DNA of 64,000 nucleotides, from assembly GCA_031398975.1 (NCBI GenBank), contig JANNOI010000043.1, positions 1 through 64,000 on the forward strand, given 5' to 3'. Within the stretch, counting starts at the first letter, position 1. Each line of letters opens with the position of its first letter. Position numbers and translations under genes: made by a program. Shown here piece by piece: positions 41,647 to 49,755 of the stretch. Under the pieces are notes generated by a model that saw nothing but the letters and a program-made list of their open reading frames with translations, was not told the origin of the DNA and did not search any database. Source of the stretch: JAKFWI01 sp031398975. GTDB taxonomy: Bacteria > Pseudomonadota > Alphaproteobacteria > Caulobacterales > Aquidulcibacteraceae.

Positions 41647-41964
41647 ATGATAAAGTTGGCTTTGGCGTGTATCGCAGGCGCGGCGGCGGCGGGCGCGTTC
41701 GGCTTCACGCGCGATGCAGGGCCCTACACTTCGCTTGCGCTGATCGCGTTCTATATTTTCCTTGGACTGTTCCTGATCCTGGCGATGGCGGGGCTTTTGT
41801 CTGCGCATGCGCGCTCGGCCTCCGGCGGGGCGGCGGCGGGTTTGGTGATGGCGCTTCTGGCTGGGGCGGGCTTCTACCTGCTGCTGGGGCGTCACGCCCC
41901 GCATCTCTCGCAGGGCCAGGTCGTGGACCATGGCGGGCACGAACGGGAGGACCGCGCGCTTTAG
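41647..41964 (+). CDS. DUF1328-like membrane protein with C-terminal extension
   Basis: A 105-aa protein with three hydrophobic segments (about 2-20, 29-53, 63-79) and a His/charge-rich tail. Its first 51 residues align without gaps to the 57-aa DUF1328 protein encoded at 18426-18599: 18 identities by hand count, including the shared AG-x-x-GF, AG, and IxF..FLxL spacing. I therefore read it as a divergent DUF1328 relative with an added third helix. GGAGG precedes the ATG at 6 bp, and an EcfG-type promoter lies upstream, as for the other copy. The TAG stop is part of a palindromic repeat. Confidence 0.6.
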   Translation: MIKLALACIAGAAAAGAFGFTRDAGPYTSLALIAFYIFLGLFLILAMAGLLSAHARSASGGAAAGLVMALLAGAGFYLLLGRHAPHLSQGQVVDHGGHEREDRAL

Positions 41965-41965
41965 A

Positions 41966-42009
41966 GCATTTTCCGATGAGGGGGACGCCGGTTCATCGTC
42001 GGAAAATGC
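41966..42009. repeat. Alphaproteobacterial intergenic palindrome (GCATTTTCCGA type)
   Basis: GCATTTTCCGATGA (41966-41979) is mirrored by TCA-TCG-TCGGAAAATGC (41993-42009): an 11-bp outer stem plus 3 bp, with a 3-nt bulge and a GC-rich loop. This sequence pattern, preceded by TAGA and followed by an A-rich stretch, is common in intergenic regions of alphaproteobacteria. The element abuts the stop codon of the DUF1328-like gene. Confidence 0.75.
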
Positions 42010-42023
42010 GACCACAGAAACAC

Positions 42024-42062
42024 CTAGAGCCCCGATCCGACGCTGTCGGATCGGGGCTCTAG
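42024..42062. terminator. 18-bp perfect hairpin between convergent genes
   Basis: CTAGAGCCCCGATCCGAC (42024-42041) and GTCGGATCGGGGCTCTAG (42045-42062) are perfect inverted complements separated by GCT. It lies between the DUF1328-like gene (+) and bioD (-), and the bioD stop codon TAG is inside its right arm. Without a T tract on either side it may be a repeat-derived terminator or mRNA 3'-end stabiliser. Directly follows the palindrome at 41966. Confidence 0.7.
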
Positions 42063-42739
42063 GGATCAGCGCGCACCGCCTCGGCGAGGCGGAGGAGGGC
42101 GCCCTCGCGGTGCAGGTGGGCGCTACGCGGCAGCGGATAAAGCGCCACGGGGCCGATGTGGGCCCTCAAAGCCGCCGCCGTCTCCTCCAGGCCCACCGAG
42201 TCGGCGCTCTCGCTCACCGCCACGTCCGCCCGCAGCCCCCGCGCCTCCAGCACGGCAAGCGCCGTGAGGCCATGGCTGATCGCGCCCAGATAGGAGCCGG
42301 TCACCAGCACGGTTGGCACCCCGAGCGCGGCGATCAGGTCGAGATTGGTCGTTCCCCCGCTGAGCGGGGACATCACGCCCCCGGCTCCCTCGATCAGCAG
42401 CAGCCCGCGCGCCTGCGCCATGCGGGCCCGGCAGGCGGCGAGCACGGCCTCGAAGCGCAGCTCCCGGCCTTCCAGCCGCGCGGCGCGATCGGGCGCCAGG
42501 GGCGCGGAATAGGCGAACGGGGCCATACGGGCCAAGGCTTCCGCCGTCGGCGGCTCGCCGAGCGCTTCCAGAAGCAGCCAGGGATCGGAGCCCTGCGGCG
42601 CCGCCGTGTCATAGCCGCTCACCACGGGCTTCAGCGCCGCCACCGAGGCGCCTTGGGCGCGGAGCGACCGGATCAGGGCGCACGCCACATGGGTCTTGCC
42701 AATGCCGGTGCCGCTGCCGGTGATGAACACCGCCCTCAT
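42059..42739 (-). CDS. bioD: Dethiobiotin synthetase
   Basis: ATP-dependent carboxylase closing the ureido ring of dethiobiotin from DAPA; 226 aa, normal length. P-loop GSGTGIGKTHVACALIR (residues 8-24), the substrate Lys in ALKPVVSGYD, and LLIEGAGGVMSPLSGGTTNL (the EGAGG motif) are clear. The ATG overlaps the bioF stop by 4 bp, so it is the second gene of bioF-bioD. Its TAG stop is within the hairpin at 42024. Confidence 0.96.
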   Translation of the reverse strand: MRAVFITGSGTGIGKTHVACALIRSLRAQGASVAALKPVVSGYDTAAPQGSDPWLLLEALGEPPTAEALARMAPFAYSAPLAPDRAARLEGRELRFEAVLAACRARMAQARGLLLIEGAGGVMSPLSGGTTNLDLIAALGVPTVLVTGSYLGAISHGLTALAVLEARGLRADVAVSESADSVGLEETAAALRAHIGPVALYPLPRSAHLHREGALLRLAEAVRADP

Positions 42740-43878
42740 AGCCGCGCCTGGATCAGGGCCGCGAGGCGATCGATCTCGGCGTCGGGATGGGCGGCGGTGA
42801 ACGCGAGGCGCAGCCGCGCCCCGCCCGCCGGCACCGTGGGCGGCCGGATGGCGACCACGAGGAAGCCCTCCGCCTCCAGCAGGCGCGACGCCGCGAGCGC
42901 GGCCTCGGCCTTGCCCAGGATCAGCGGCACGATCGCGCTTTGCGCTTCGGGCAGGCCCAGCGCCCGGGTGAACCGCGCCGCCTTGGCCCGCGCGCGGGCG
43001 GGCAGATCGGGCTCGGCCTCGATGCGCTCCAGGCTCGCCAGCGCCGCCGCCGCGCTCGCCGGCGCGAGACCTGTGGCGTAGATCAGGGTGCGCGCGCGCG
43101 TCTTGATCAGGTCGATCACCGGGGCGGAGGCGCACACATAGCCCCCGGTCGATCCCAAAGCCTTCGAGAGCGTGCCCATCTGCAGCGGAACGCCCGCGCC
43201 GGGAAAGAGGCTCGCCGTCCCCCGCCCGCCGGGGCCCACCACGCCCAGCCCGTGCGCGTCGTCGCACAGGAGCCACGCGTCATAGGCCGCGCACAGCGCG
43301 CCGAGGCGGTCCAGCGGGGCCAAATCGCCGTCCATGGAGAACACCCCGTCCGTCAGAACCAGCGCGCGCCCGCCGCCGCGGTGGGCGCGTAGCAGCCGCT
43401 CCAGATCGTCGGGGTCGTTATGGGCGAAGGGGTGGATCGCGGCGCCCGAAAGCTTGGCCCCCGCCCAGAGGCAGGAATGGGCCAGTTCGTCGATGAACAC
43501 CGCGTCCCCGCGGCCCGCCAGGACCGGCGTTATGCCGGCATTGGCGAGATACCCCGACCCGAACACACACGCCGCGGCGGTCCCTTTGAAGGCGGCGAGC
43601 GTACGCTCCAACGCGTCGGTCAGGGGGCTGTTGCCGGTCACCAGCCGGGAAGCGCCTGCGCCTGCGCCATAAGCCTCCACCGCCGCGATCGCAGCCTGCT
43701 TGACCCCGCGATCATGGGTCAGGTTCAGGTAATCGTTGCAGGAAAAGGACAAAAGCCGGCGTTCGCCGCGCACGATCCACAAGCCGTCCAGGCGGTGATC
43801 CACGGGCGGGACGCGTTTCAGGCTCTGGGCGTCGAGCGCGGCGAGCTTGGCGGCGGCGAAGGCGTCTAGACTGTTCAT
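42736..43878 (-). CDS. bioF: 8-amino-7-oxononanoate synthase
   Basis: PLP enzyme condensing pimeloyl-thioester with alanine; 380 aa. SFSCNDYLNLTHDRGVKQAA, GAGASRLVTGNSPLTDALER, the Asp-Ala-His motif in LLCDDAHGLGVVGPGGRG, and the PLP Lys in GTLSKALGSTGGYVCAS are hallmarks. The ATG at 43878 is used because it begins the conserved N-terminal helix; a longer frame would run into the divergent bioA region. It is divergent from bioA over 44 bp. Confidence 0.96.
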   Translation of the reverse strand: MNSLDAFAAAKLAALDAQSLKRVPPVDHRLDGLWIVRGERRLLSFSCNDYLNLTHDRGVKQAAIAAVEAYGAGAGASRLVTGNSPLTDALERTLAAFKGTAAACVFGSGYLANAGITPVLAGRGDAVFIDELAHSCLWAGAKLSGAAIHPFAHNDPDDLERLLRAHRGGGRALVLTDGVFSMDGDLAPLDRLGALCAAYDAWLLCDDAHGLGVVGPGGRGTASLFPGAGVPLQMGTLSKALGSTGGYVCASAPVIDLIKTRARTLIYATGLAPASAAAALASLERIEAEPDLPARARAKAARFTRALGLPEAQSAIVPLILGKAEAALAASRLLEAEGFLVVAIRPPTVPAGGARLRLAFTAAHPDAEIDRLAALIQARL

Positions 43879-43922
43879 GGCTCCCGGTTGGCCATCGGGC
43901 GCGCCGCGTGGCAAGAGGGGCG

Positions 43923-45194
43923 ATGCCCGCTCCCGATTGGCTCGCCCGCGGCGGCGCCCATGTGTGGCGCCCTTATACGCAGATGAAAACCGCCGCTCCG
44001 CCCTTGCCGGTGGCGCGCACCGAGGGCGCGCTTTTGTTCTTGGCGGACGGGCGCGTGCTGGTGGACGGGATCGCCTCCTGGTGGACGGCCTGCCACGGCT
44101 ACAACCACCCCCATTTGGTCGAGGCGATCCGCGCCCAGGCCGCGCTGATGCCGCACGTGATGCTGGGGGGGCTGGCGCATGAGGGCGCGTACCGCCTGGC
44201 GGCGCGGCTGGCCGCGCTCCTGCCCGGCGATCTCGACCACGTTTTTTTCGCCGAAAGCGGCTCGGTGGCGGTCGAGATCGCGATGAAGATGGCGCTGCAA
44301 TATTGGCGCAATCACGGGGTAGGCGGACGCACGCGCTTCGTGTGCTTCCGCGGCGGCTATCACGGGGACACGCTGGCGACGATGATGGCGTGCGACCCGG
44401 AGGAGGGGATGCACGCCCTGTTCGCAGGGGTGCTGCCGGCGCAGATCATCGCCACCCTGCCGCACGACGCCGAGGAGGAAGAAGCGCTCGACGCGCTGCT
44501 CGCCGCCCACGCCCACGAGGCGGCCGCCATCCTGGTGGAGCCGCTGGTGCAGGGCGCGGGCGGCATGGCGATGCACCCCCCCTCCACGCTGCAGCGCTTG
44601 CGCCGCCTGGCGGACAAGCACGGCCTGCTGCTGATCTTTGACGAGATCTTCACCGGGTTCGGGCGCACCGGGACCTTGTTCGCGATGCAAAGCGCGGGCG
44701 TCACCCCCGATATCGTCACGCTGTCCAAGGCGCTGACGGGGGGAACCCTGCCGCTCTCGGCCGCAATCGCCAGCAAGGCCGTGTTCGAGGCGTTCTGGAG
44801 CGATGATCCGAGCCACGCCCTGATGCACGGGCCCACCTATATGGCCAACCCGCTCGCTTGCGCCGCCGCCAATGCGAGCCTCGACCTGTTCGAGCAGGGG
44901 CGGTGGGCGGGGGAGGTCGCGCGGATCGAGGCGGGCTTGCGCGCGGGCCTTGAGCCCTGCCGCGCGCTTGCGGGGGTGAAGGCGGTCCGCGTGCTGGGCG
45001 CGATTGGGGCGGTGGAGTTGAACGCGCCTCAGGATGCGCAAAGCCTGATCCGCCGCTTCGTCGAAAACGGCTGCTGGATCAAGCCGTTCGGGAAAACCGT
45101 CTATCTGACGCCCGCCTTCGTCATCACCGACGCGCAGCTCGCGCAGCTCACCGGCGCGATTTGTGCGGTTCTGAGGGGCCCGCAGCCCGGTTAA
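43923..45194 (+). CDS. bioA: Adenosylmethionine-8-amino-7-oxononanoate aminotransferase
   Basis: PLP transaminase of biotin synthesis converting KAPA to DAPA; 423 aa. HVWRPYTQMKTAAPPLPVAR is the diagnostic BioA N-terminus, followed by GIASWWTACHGYNHPHLVEA, the cofactor-site ESGSVAVEIAMKMALQYW, FRGGYHGDT, LLIFDEIFTGFGRTG, and the PLP Lys in TLSKALTGGTLPLSA. AGAGG precedes the ATG by about 5 bp. It is divergent from bioF-bioD. bioB is absent from the window, and no TTATnnATAA-type BioR site appears in the 44-bp gap. Confidence 0.96.
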   Translation: MPAPDWLARGGAHVWRPYTQMKTAAPPLPVARTEGALLFLADGRVLVDGIASWWTACHGYNHPHLVEAIRAQAALMPHVMLGGLAHEGAYRLAARLAALLPGDLDHVFFAESGSVAVEIAMKMALQYWRNHGVGGRTRFVCFRGGYHGDTLATMMACDPEEGMHALFAGVLPAQIIATLPHDAEEEEALDALLAAHAHEAAAILVEPLVQGAGGMAMHPPSTLQRLRRLADKHGLLLIFDEIFTGFGRTGTLFAMQSAGVTPDIVTLSKALTGGTLPLSAAIASKAVFEAFWSDDPSHALMHGPTYMANPLACAAANASLDLFEQGRWAGEVARIEAGLRAGLEPCRALAGVKAVRVLGAIGAVELNAPQDAQSLIRRFVENGCWIKPFGKTVYLTPAFVITDAQLAQLTGAICAVLRGPQPG

Positions 45195-45319
45195 GACGTT
45201 GAAGCGCGGAACGCCGCCGCCCGGATCGTCGCCGATCGGGCACGGTTTCCTGAGCGGTGGATTGCCGCTAAACCTATTTTTCCCACACTCCGCCGCGCGC
45301 CGGCGCTTATGAAGCCTCC

Positions 45320-46309
45320 ATGACCCCGCCCGACGCCCTGACCAGCCTCACGCCCGACACCGCCCTGTCCGCCCGCGCCTTCGGCGTCGACAGCGACATG
45401 AAAATTCCCGCCTTTTCCGCCCGCACCGAATACGTGCCGGATCTGGACGAGGCCTATAGGTTCGACCCCCAAACGACGCTCGCGATCCTCGCCGGCTTCG
45501 CGCACAACCGGCGGGTGATGGTGCAGGGCTATCACGGCACGGGCAAAAGCACCCATATCGAGCAGGTGGCCGCGCGCCTCAACTGGCCGATGATCCGCAT
45601 CAATCTGGACAGCCACGTCAGCCGGATCGATCTGGTGGGCAAGGATGCGATCGTGCTGAAGGACGGCAAGCAGATCACGGAGTTCCGCGAGGGGATCCTG
45701 CCCTGGGCGCTGCAGCGGCCGGTGGCGATTACGTTCGATGAGTATGATGCGGGCCGCCCGGACGTGATGTTCGTGATCCAACGCGTACTCGAGGCCTCCG
45801 GCAAGCTGACGCTCCTGGACCAGAACCGCGTGATCAGCCCAAATCCGTGCTTCCGCCTGTTCGCCACCACCAACACCGTCGGCCTCGGCGACACGACCGG
45901 CCTCTATCACGGCACCCAGCAGATCAATCAGGGCCAGATGGACCGCTGGTCGATCGTGGCGACGCTGAATTATCTGGAGCACGACGTGGAGGCCGCGATC
46001 GTGCTGGCCAAGGCCGGCGCGAGCTATCAGACGCCGGAAGGCAAAAGGACCATCTCGGCCATGGTCCGCGTGGCGGACATGACGCGAAACGCCTTCATGA
46101 ACGGCGACATCTCCACCGTGATGAGCCCGCGCACCGTGATCACCTGGGCCCAGAACGCCGAGATCTTCAACGCCGACGTCGCGCTGGCCTTCCGGATGAC
46201 GTTCCTCAACAAGTGCGACGAGTTGGAGCGCCCCACCGTGGCCGAATTCTACCAGCGGGCCTTCGGCGCGGACCTGCCGGAAGCCGCCACCCGGGTGAAG
46301 GTGGCCTAA
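45320..46309 (+). CDS. cobS: Cobaltochelatase AAA+ subunit CobS
   Basis: A 329-aa MoxR-type AAA+ ATPase that with CobT drives CobN-dependent cobalt insertion in aerobic cobalamin synthesis. Walker A is GYHGTGKSTHIEQVA, Walker B PVAITFDEYDAGRPDV, sensor 1 RLFATTNTVGLGDTTGLYHG, and the N-terminal CobS helix is recognisable (DSDMKIPAFSARTEYVPDLD). It is full length and highly conserved. In most alphaproteobacteria cobT follows; here a DUF72 gene follows 15 bp downstream instead. No cobalamin riboswitch is seen upstream. Confidence 0.95.
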   Translation: MTPPDALTSLTPDTALSARAFGVDSDMKIPAFSARTEYVPDLDEAYRFDPQTTLAILAGFAHNRRVMVQGYHGTGKSTHIEQVAARLNWPMIRINLDSHVSRIDLVGKDAIVLKDGKQITEFREGILPWALQRPVAITFDEYDAGRPDVMFVIQRVLEASGKLTLLDQNRVISPNPCFRLFATTNTVGLGDTTGLYHGTQQINQGQMDRWSIVATLNYLEHDVEAAIVLAKAGASYQTPEGKRTISAMVRVADMTRNAFMNGDISTVMSPRTVITWAQNAEIFNADVALAFRMTFLNKCDELERPTVAEFYQRAFGADLPEAATRVKVA

Positions 46310-46324
46310 GCATCGGGTGGCCGC

Positions 46325-47077
46325 ATGATCCGCGTCGGTATCGGGGGATGGACGTACGAACCGTGGCGGGGCGCGTTCTACCCCCCGGGCCTGGCGCACA
46401 CGCGCGAGCTCGCTTATGCGAGCCGGCAGGTCACCACGATCGAAGTCAACGGCACGTTCTATTCCACCTTTAAGCCCGCTACTTTCGCGAAATGGGCTGA
46501 GGAGACGCCCGATGATTTCGTTTTTGCGCTGAAGGCGCCCCGCTATGCGGTGAACCGGAAGGTGCTGGCCGAGGCCGGCCCCTCGATCGCACGGTTCGTG
46601 GAAAGCGGCGTGGCGGAACTGGGGCCGAAGCTTGGGCCGATTCTTTGGCAGTTTGCGCCCACCAAGGCGTTCGACGCGGGAGACATGGCGGCGTTTCTCG
46701 CCCTCCTGCCGCGCGAGGTGGGTGGGGTGCGGCTGCGCCACGCGCTGGAGCCCCGCCACGAAAGCTTCGCCACGCCCGCCTTCCTCGCGCTGGCGCGCGC
46801 GCACGCGGCCGCCATCGTCTTTGCGGACTCTCAAACCTATCCCTCAATCGGCGCGCTGACGGGCGACTTTGTGTACGCGCGCCTGCAAGACGCGCGCGCG
46901 GAGGAGGCGACGGGCTATCCGGCGGCGGCGTTAGAGACCTGGGCCGCAGAGGCCCGCGCCTGGGAGCAGGGGCCCGACGCGCCGCGGGACGTGTTCGTCT
47001 ACATGATCAACGGCGCCAAGGAGCGCGCGCCCGCGGCGGCGATGGCGTTGTTGGACGTGCTTGCCGGGAAGGCTTGA
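46325..47077 (+). CDS. DUF72 family TIM-barrel protein (YecE-like)
   Basis: A 250-aa DUF72 protein: RVGIGGWTYEPWRGAFYPPG at the start, the TTIEVNGTFYSTFKPATFAK block, FVFALKAPRYAVNRKVL, LGPILWQFAPT, and a C-terminal DVFVYMINGAKERAPAAAM segment are family hallmarks. The fold is a TIM barrel with unknown activity; some members act with or near nucleases. It begins 15 bp after cobS and may share its transcript. The usual cobT position is occupied by this gene. Confidence 0.92.
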   Translation: MIRVGIGGWTYEPWRGAFYPPGLAHTRELAYASRQVTTIEVNGTFYSTFKPATFAKWAEETPDDFVFALKAPRYAVNRKVLAEAGPSIARFVESGVAELGPKLGPILWQFAPTKAFDAGDMAAFLALLPREVGGVRLRHALEPRHESFATPAFLALARAHAAAIVFADSQTYPSIGALTGDFVYARLQDARAEEATGYPAAALETWAAEARAWEQGPDAPRDVFVYMINGAKERAPAAAMALLDVLAGKA

Positions 47078-47086
47078 GGCGTCCGC

Positions 47087-47845
47087 CTACAACGCGCCGA
47101 AGACGGATTTCAGGGCTTGCGAGGTCTGTTTGGCGGGGTTTTTGCGGATCGCCGCTTCTTCCTCGCCGACATAGAAGAACACCCCGTCGAGCGCCTTGGC
47201 GACGGCGAAGTCGATCAGGGAGGCGCGCGGGTCCGGGCCCAGCTTCGCCTGGGCGGGATATTTGGCGCTCACCCCGTCCAGCGCCTTCAGGGCGCCGGTG
47301 GATTCAAGGGCGCCCGCAATCTGGGGCCGAAACAGGCCGGCCAATTGGGCGCCCGTCTTGTCGCGGAGATAGGCCGTGCCGGCCCGCTCGCCCCCGCGCA
47401 ACACCTGGGCCACATCCTGCACGCGCATGGCGCGGATCGCATCCAGGAACAGCGTTTTCGCCTTTGGCGCTGCGGCTTCTGCGCCGCGGTTCACCTTGAG
47501 CTGCAAATCGTCCAGCGGTCCCGACATGCCCATCGGCTTGGTGGAGCGCTGGAGCGTGGCGAGCGCGCCGGGCAGGGGAATGCGGATTTTGCCGTCGCTC
47601 CAGAAGCCGTCCGCCTTGCCCACCCGCAGCACCGCAGCGGCCGCCCCGCTGGACAACGCCTCCCGCAAGGCGCCCTCGCCCTGGGCTGCGCTGATCCCGG
47701 GCGGCAGCCCGGCCGCCGCCGCCGGCGCCCCGCCGGGAGGCTTGGCCCCGAACCCGCTCAGCCCGCTTGGCAGGCTCTGCGCATCGGCGGAAGCCGAAAA
47801 GCCCCCGGCCGCCAGCAGCCACAGAACAAAGCGTCGATCGTGCAT
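47087..47845 (-). CDS. DUF4197 domain-containing exported protein
   Basis: A 252-aa protein with a signal peptide (FVLWLLAAGGFSASADAQ) and a DUF4197 domain: QGEGALREALSSGAAAAVLR, KIRIPLPGALATLQRSTKPM, VNRGAEAAAPKAKTLFLDAI, then FRPQIAGALESTGALKALDG and the C-terminal KALDGVFFYVGEEEAAIRKN. These proteins are periplasmic or outer-membrane associated with unknown function. It converges on the DUF72 gene, with only 9 bp between their ends. Confidence 0.88.
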   Translation of the reverse strand: MHDRRFVLWLLAAGGFSASADAQSLPSGLSGFGAKPPGGAPAAAAGLPPGISAAQGEGALREALSSGAAAAVLRVGKADGFWSDGKIRIPLPGALATLQRSTKPMGMSGPLDDLQLKVNRGAEAAAPKAKTLFLDAIRAMRVQDVAQVLRGGERAGTAYLRDKTGAQLAGLFRPQIAGALESTGALKALDGVSAKYPAQAKLGPDPRASLIDFAVAKALDGVFFYVGEEEAAIRKNPAKQTSQALKSVFGAL

Positions 47846-47925
47846 GAGCCGGCCCCGAATAGTCGCCGCACGCTAGCATGGCGCTTCGGGCGGAGCAGCG
47901 CGCCGCTAGGCCGCATGCGCGCGCT

Positions 47926-48618
47926 TCAGGCGGCCAGCGCCGGCAGCACCACCCCGGTCAAGATCGCCGCATAGTGCACGCCCGCCCCGCACACCACGAA
48001 CCCATGCCAGATCGCCCGGCGATAGGGCAGGGTGGGGCGCAGGAAGAACAGGACGCCAACCGAATAGACGAGGCCGCCCGCCGCCAGCAGCAGAATAGCG
48101 CTCATTGGCAGGGTCGTCGCCAAGGGCTGCAGCATCAGCACCGCCAGCCAGCCGAAGCCCATATAGACGAAGCTCCACACCCGGTCCGACAGATTAGGCG
48201 CGAGCAGCTTCGCAACCGCCCCCCCGACCGCAATCATCCAGATCAGCGACGTCGCCCCCACGGCCAGCGCGTCCGGCTGGAGATGGGTGGTGAACGGGGT
48301 GTAGGAGCCTGCGATCATGAGGAAAATGGCGGCCTCGTCGAGGCGGCGCAGAACGCGGCGCGCCCGGTTGGGCTTGGTCAGATTATAGACCGCCGAGCAC
48401 GAGAGCATCGCCAGCAGGCAGACGGCGTAGAGCGAAAGCGAGGTGGCCAGCGACGCCTCCCCCTTCAGCACCGCGAAGGTGAACAGCACCGCGCCCCCGA
48501 TCAGCGCCGCCGCGAGACCCACCACGTGCACGATCAGGTCCGCGCGATGCTCGGCCGCGTTGGGATAGTGCTCTTCAAGCTCGATCTGGTCGGCCGCGAG
48601 GAGATCAGCGAAGGCCAT
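47926..48618 (-). CDS. Hemolysin III / PAQR-family membrane protein
   Basis: A 230-aa protein with seven predicted transmembrane helices and the PAQR metal-site elements: EHRADLIVHVVGLAAALIGG at the start (conserved His), MLSCSAVYNL, RRLDEAAIFLMIAGSYTPFT (conserved Asp), and FVVCGAGVHYAAIL with the C-terminal His pair region (AIWHGFVVCGAGVHY). The ATG at 48618 is chosen since the open frame upstream is not conserved-looking. The hemolysin name is historical; the family is related to zinc-dependent amidohydrolase-like membrane proteins. Confidence 0.92.
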   Translation of the reverse strand: MAFADLLAADQIELEEHYPNAAEHRADLIVHVVGLAAALIGGAVLFTFAVLKGEASLATSLSLYAVCLLAMLSCSAVYNLTKPNRARRVLRRLDEAAIFLMIAGSYTPFTTHLQPDALAVGATSLIWMIAVGGAVAKLLAPNLSDRVWSFVYMGFGWLAVLMLQPLATTLPMSAILLLAAGGLVYSVGVLFFLRPTLPYRRAIWHGFVVCGAGVHYAAILTGVVLPALAA

Positions 48619-48974
48619 GGTGCTGCGACATCCCACTATTGCATCCCTGCCAATACGAACGTCCGGGCTTTTGGTTGCCCCGCAGAGCGACAGCGCCGCC
48701 GGGCGCGGCTTTTCGGCAACGGTGCGCCGCGTCGTCGCCGCAATTGGCCGCGCAGCGATCACCGGGCCGGGCGCCTCCCCCGGCCCGGGGGCTGTGTTAG
48801 CAGGAAGGTCTTCACATTCCGTTCGCGCGGAGGTTGTCGCGCGCGGAAACGCCGGATCTGGCGGCACTCGCCGCCGGCTGCTGCTAATAGCCTGTAATAT
48901 TTGACTTTAAGCGCGAAACACGCAGCCTTATGGGGCGTTCTCCAGCGGAACGTCAAACAGCAAAGGCGCGGTTC
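48619..48974. other. Divergent intergenic region
   Basis: A 356-bp gap between the hemolysin III gene (-) and usg (+). Most is GC-rich with no recognisable gene. An AT-rich patch at about 48887-48912 (TAATAGCCTGTAATATTTGA) is the likeliest promoter zone for usg. GGAAC at 48957-48961 does not have a CGTT at 16-17 bp, so it is not an EcfG site. A GC-rich inverted run at 48768-48793 (CCGGGCCGGG / CCCGGCCCGGG) could form a hairpin. Confidence 0.45.
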
Positions 48975-49256
48975 ATGAACCCAAGCGATCAGCCCCTCTC
49001 CGAGATGGAGCTTCGCCTCCAAGGGTGGCGGCTCACGACGGCTGAAATCCTCTATTACATGCCCGATCATCCCAAGCTGATCCAAAGCTTCGTGTGGCAG
49101 ACGCTGGACCTCGCGCCCCGTTATCCCCGGATCACGAAATTCCTGGAGTTCTGGAAACGGGAGATCGAAGCCGCGGTGCATTCCGTGCGGGTGGGATGTT
49201 CGCGCGAGATCGCGCCCGGCCGGATGCGTTTGGCGAAACATCTCCAGCTCAACTAG
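48975..49256 (+). CDS. usg: Usg protein
   Basis: A 93-aa protein matching the alphaproteobacterial Usg family named for its place upstream of trp genes: MELRLQGWRLTTAEILYYMP, DHPKLIQSFVWQTLDLAPRY, PRITKFLEFWKREIEAAVHS are close to family text. Its biochemical function is unknown. The ATG at 48975 begins at the usual family start. No trp genes are adjacent here. It ends 2 bp from the convergent gene. Confidence 0.88.
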   Translation: MNPSDQPLSEMELRLQGWRLTTAEILYYMPDHPKLIQSFVWQTLDLAPRYPRITKFLEFWKREIEAAVHSVRVGCSREIAPGRMRLAKHLQLN

Positions 49257-49258
49257 GC

Positions 49259-49645
49259 TTACTTGGCGGCGCATTCCTTTTCGGTGCGCCCCGCATGAGC
49301 CTGGACGGCGAGCACGAGGGTCATGGCGTCGGCGGCGGTGTAGCCGCGCGCCTGCGCGGCCTGCAGTCCCAGGCCAAGCTTGGTGAAGGCGTCGCCCGGG
49401 CCCTTCACGATCGGCCAGACCACGGGGAACAGCGCCATCTGGCGCGGCGTCAGCGCCTCGCGCGCGATCGCCAGGCCGCACAGGCATTCGCCCTTGGCGC
49501 CGCCCTCCTGGACGCAGGCCGCGTAGATTTCCGTCTCCACCCCTGGGGCGGGGCCGGGGGGCGGGGGCGCGGCGCGCGCGGTTAAGCCGAGGCTTGCGAA
49601 AAACAGCGCCGCAAGCGCCGTTCCCGCTGTTCTGGAAGCGATCAT
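49259..49645 (-). CDS. Small exported cysteine-containing protein
   Basis: A 128-aa protein with a signal peptide (TAGTALAALFFASLGLTARA, cleavage near ARA-A), a proline-rich stretch (APPPPGPAPG) and a compact helical domain containing four Cys (YAACVQEGGAKGECLCGLAI and EKECAAK at the end), suggesting two disulfides. GGGGAAAAG precedes the ATG at 49645. I do not recognise the family. It is convergent with usg and divergent from the lipoprotein gene. Confidence 0.65.
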   Translation of the reverse strand: MIASRTAGTALAALFFASLGLTARAAPPPPGPAPGVETEIYAACVQEGGAKGECLCGLAIAREALTPRQMALFPVVWPIVKGPGDAFTKLGLGLQAAQARGYTAADAMTLVLAVQAHAGRTEKECAAK

Positions 49646-49755
49646 CTTTTCCCCGGTTAGCAGGCGCGCCCAAGCGTCGCGTGCGCCCTGGTGCGCCTGG
49701 AAACGCCCGCCAGCGCAATTAGATTTGAGGCAGAAACAGCGGCAGGAGTATGACG

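Noticed and set aside
43879..43922. BioR operator between bioF and bioA
   Set aside because: No TTATnnATAA-like palindrome in the 44-bp GC-rich gap.
45195..45319. Cobalamin riboswitch upstream of cobS
   Set aside because: No B12-box-like core or the expected stem pattern; the leader is only 125 bp.
48957..48978. GGAAC upstream of usg as an EcfG promoter
   Set aside because: At 16 or 17 bp spacing the -10 position reads GCGG or CGGT, not CGTT.
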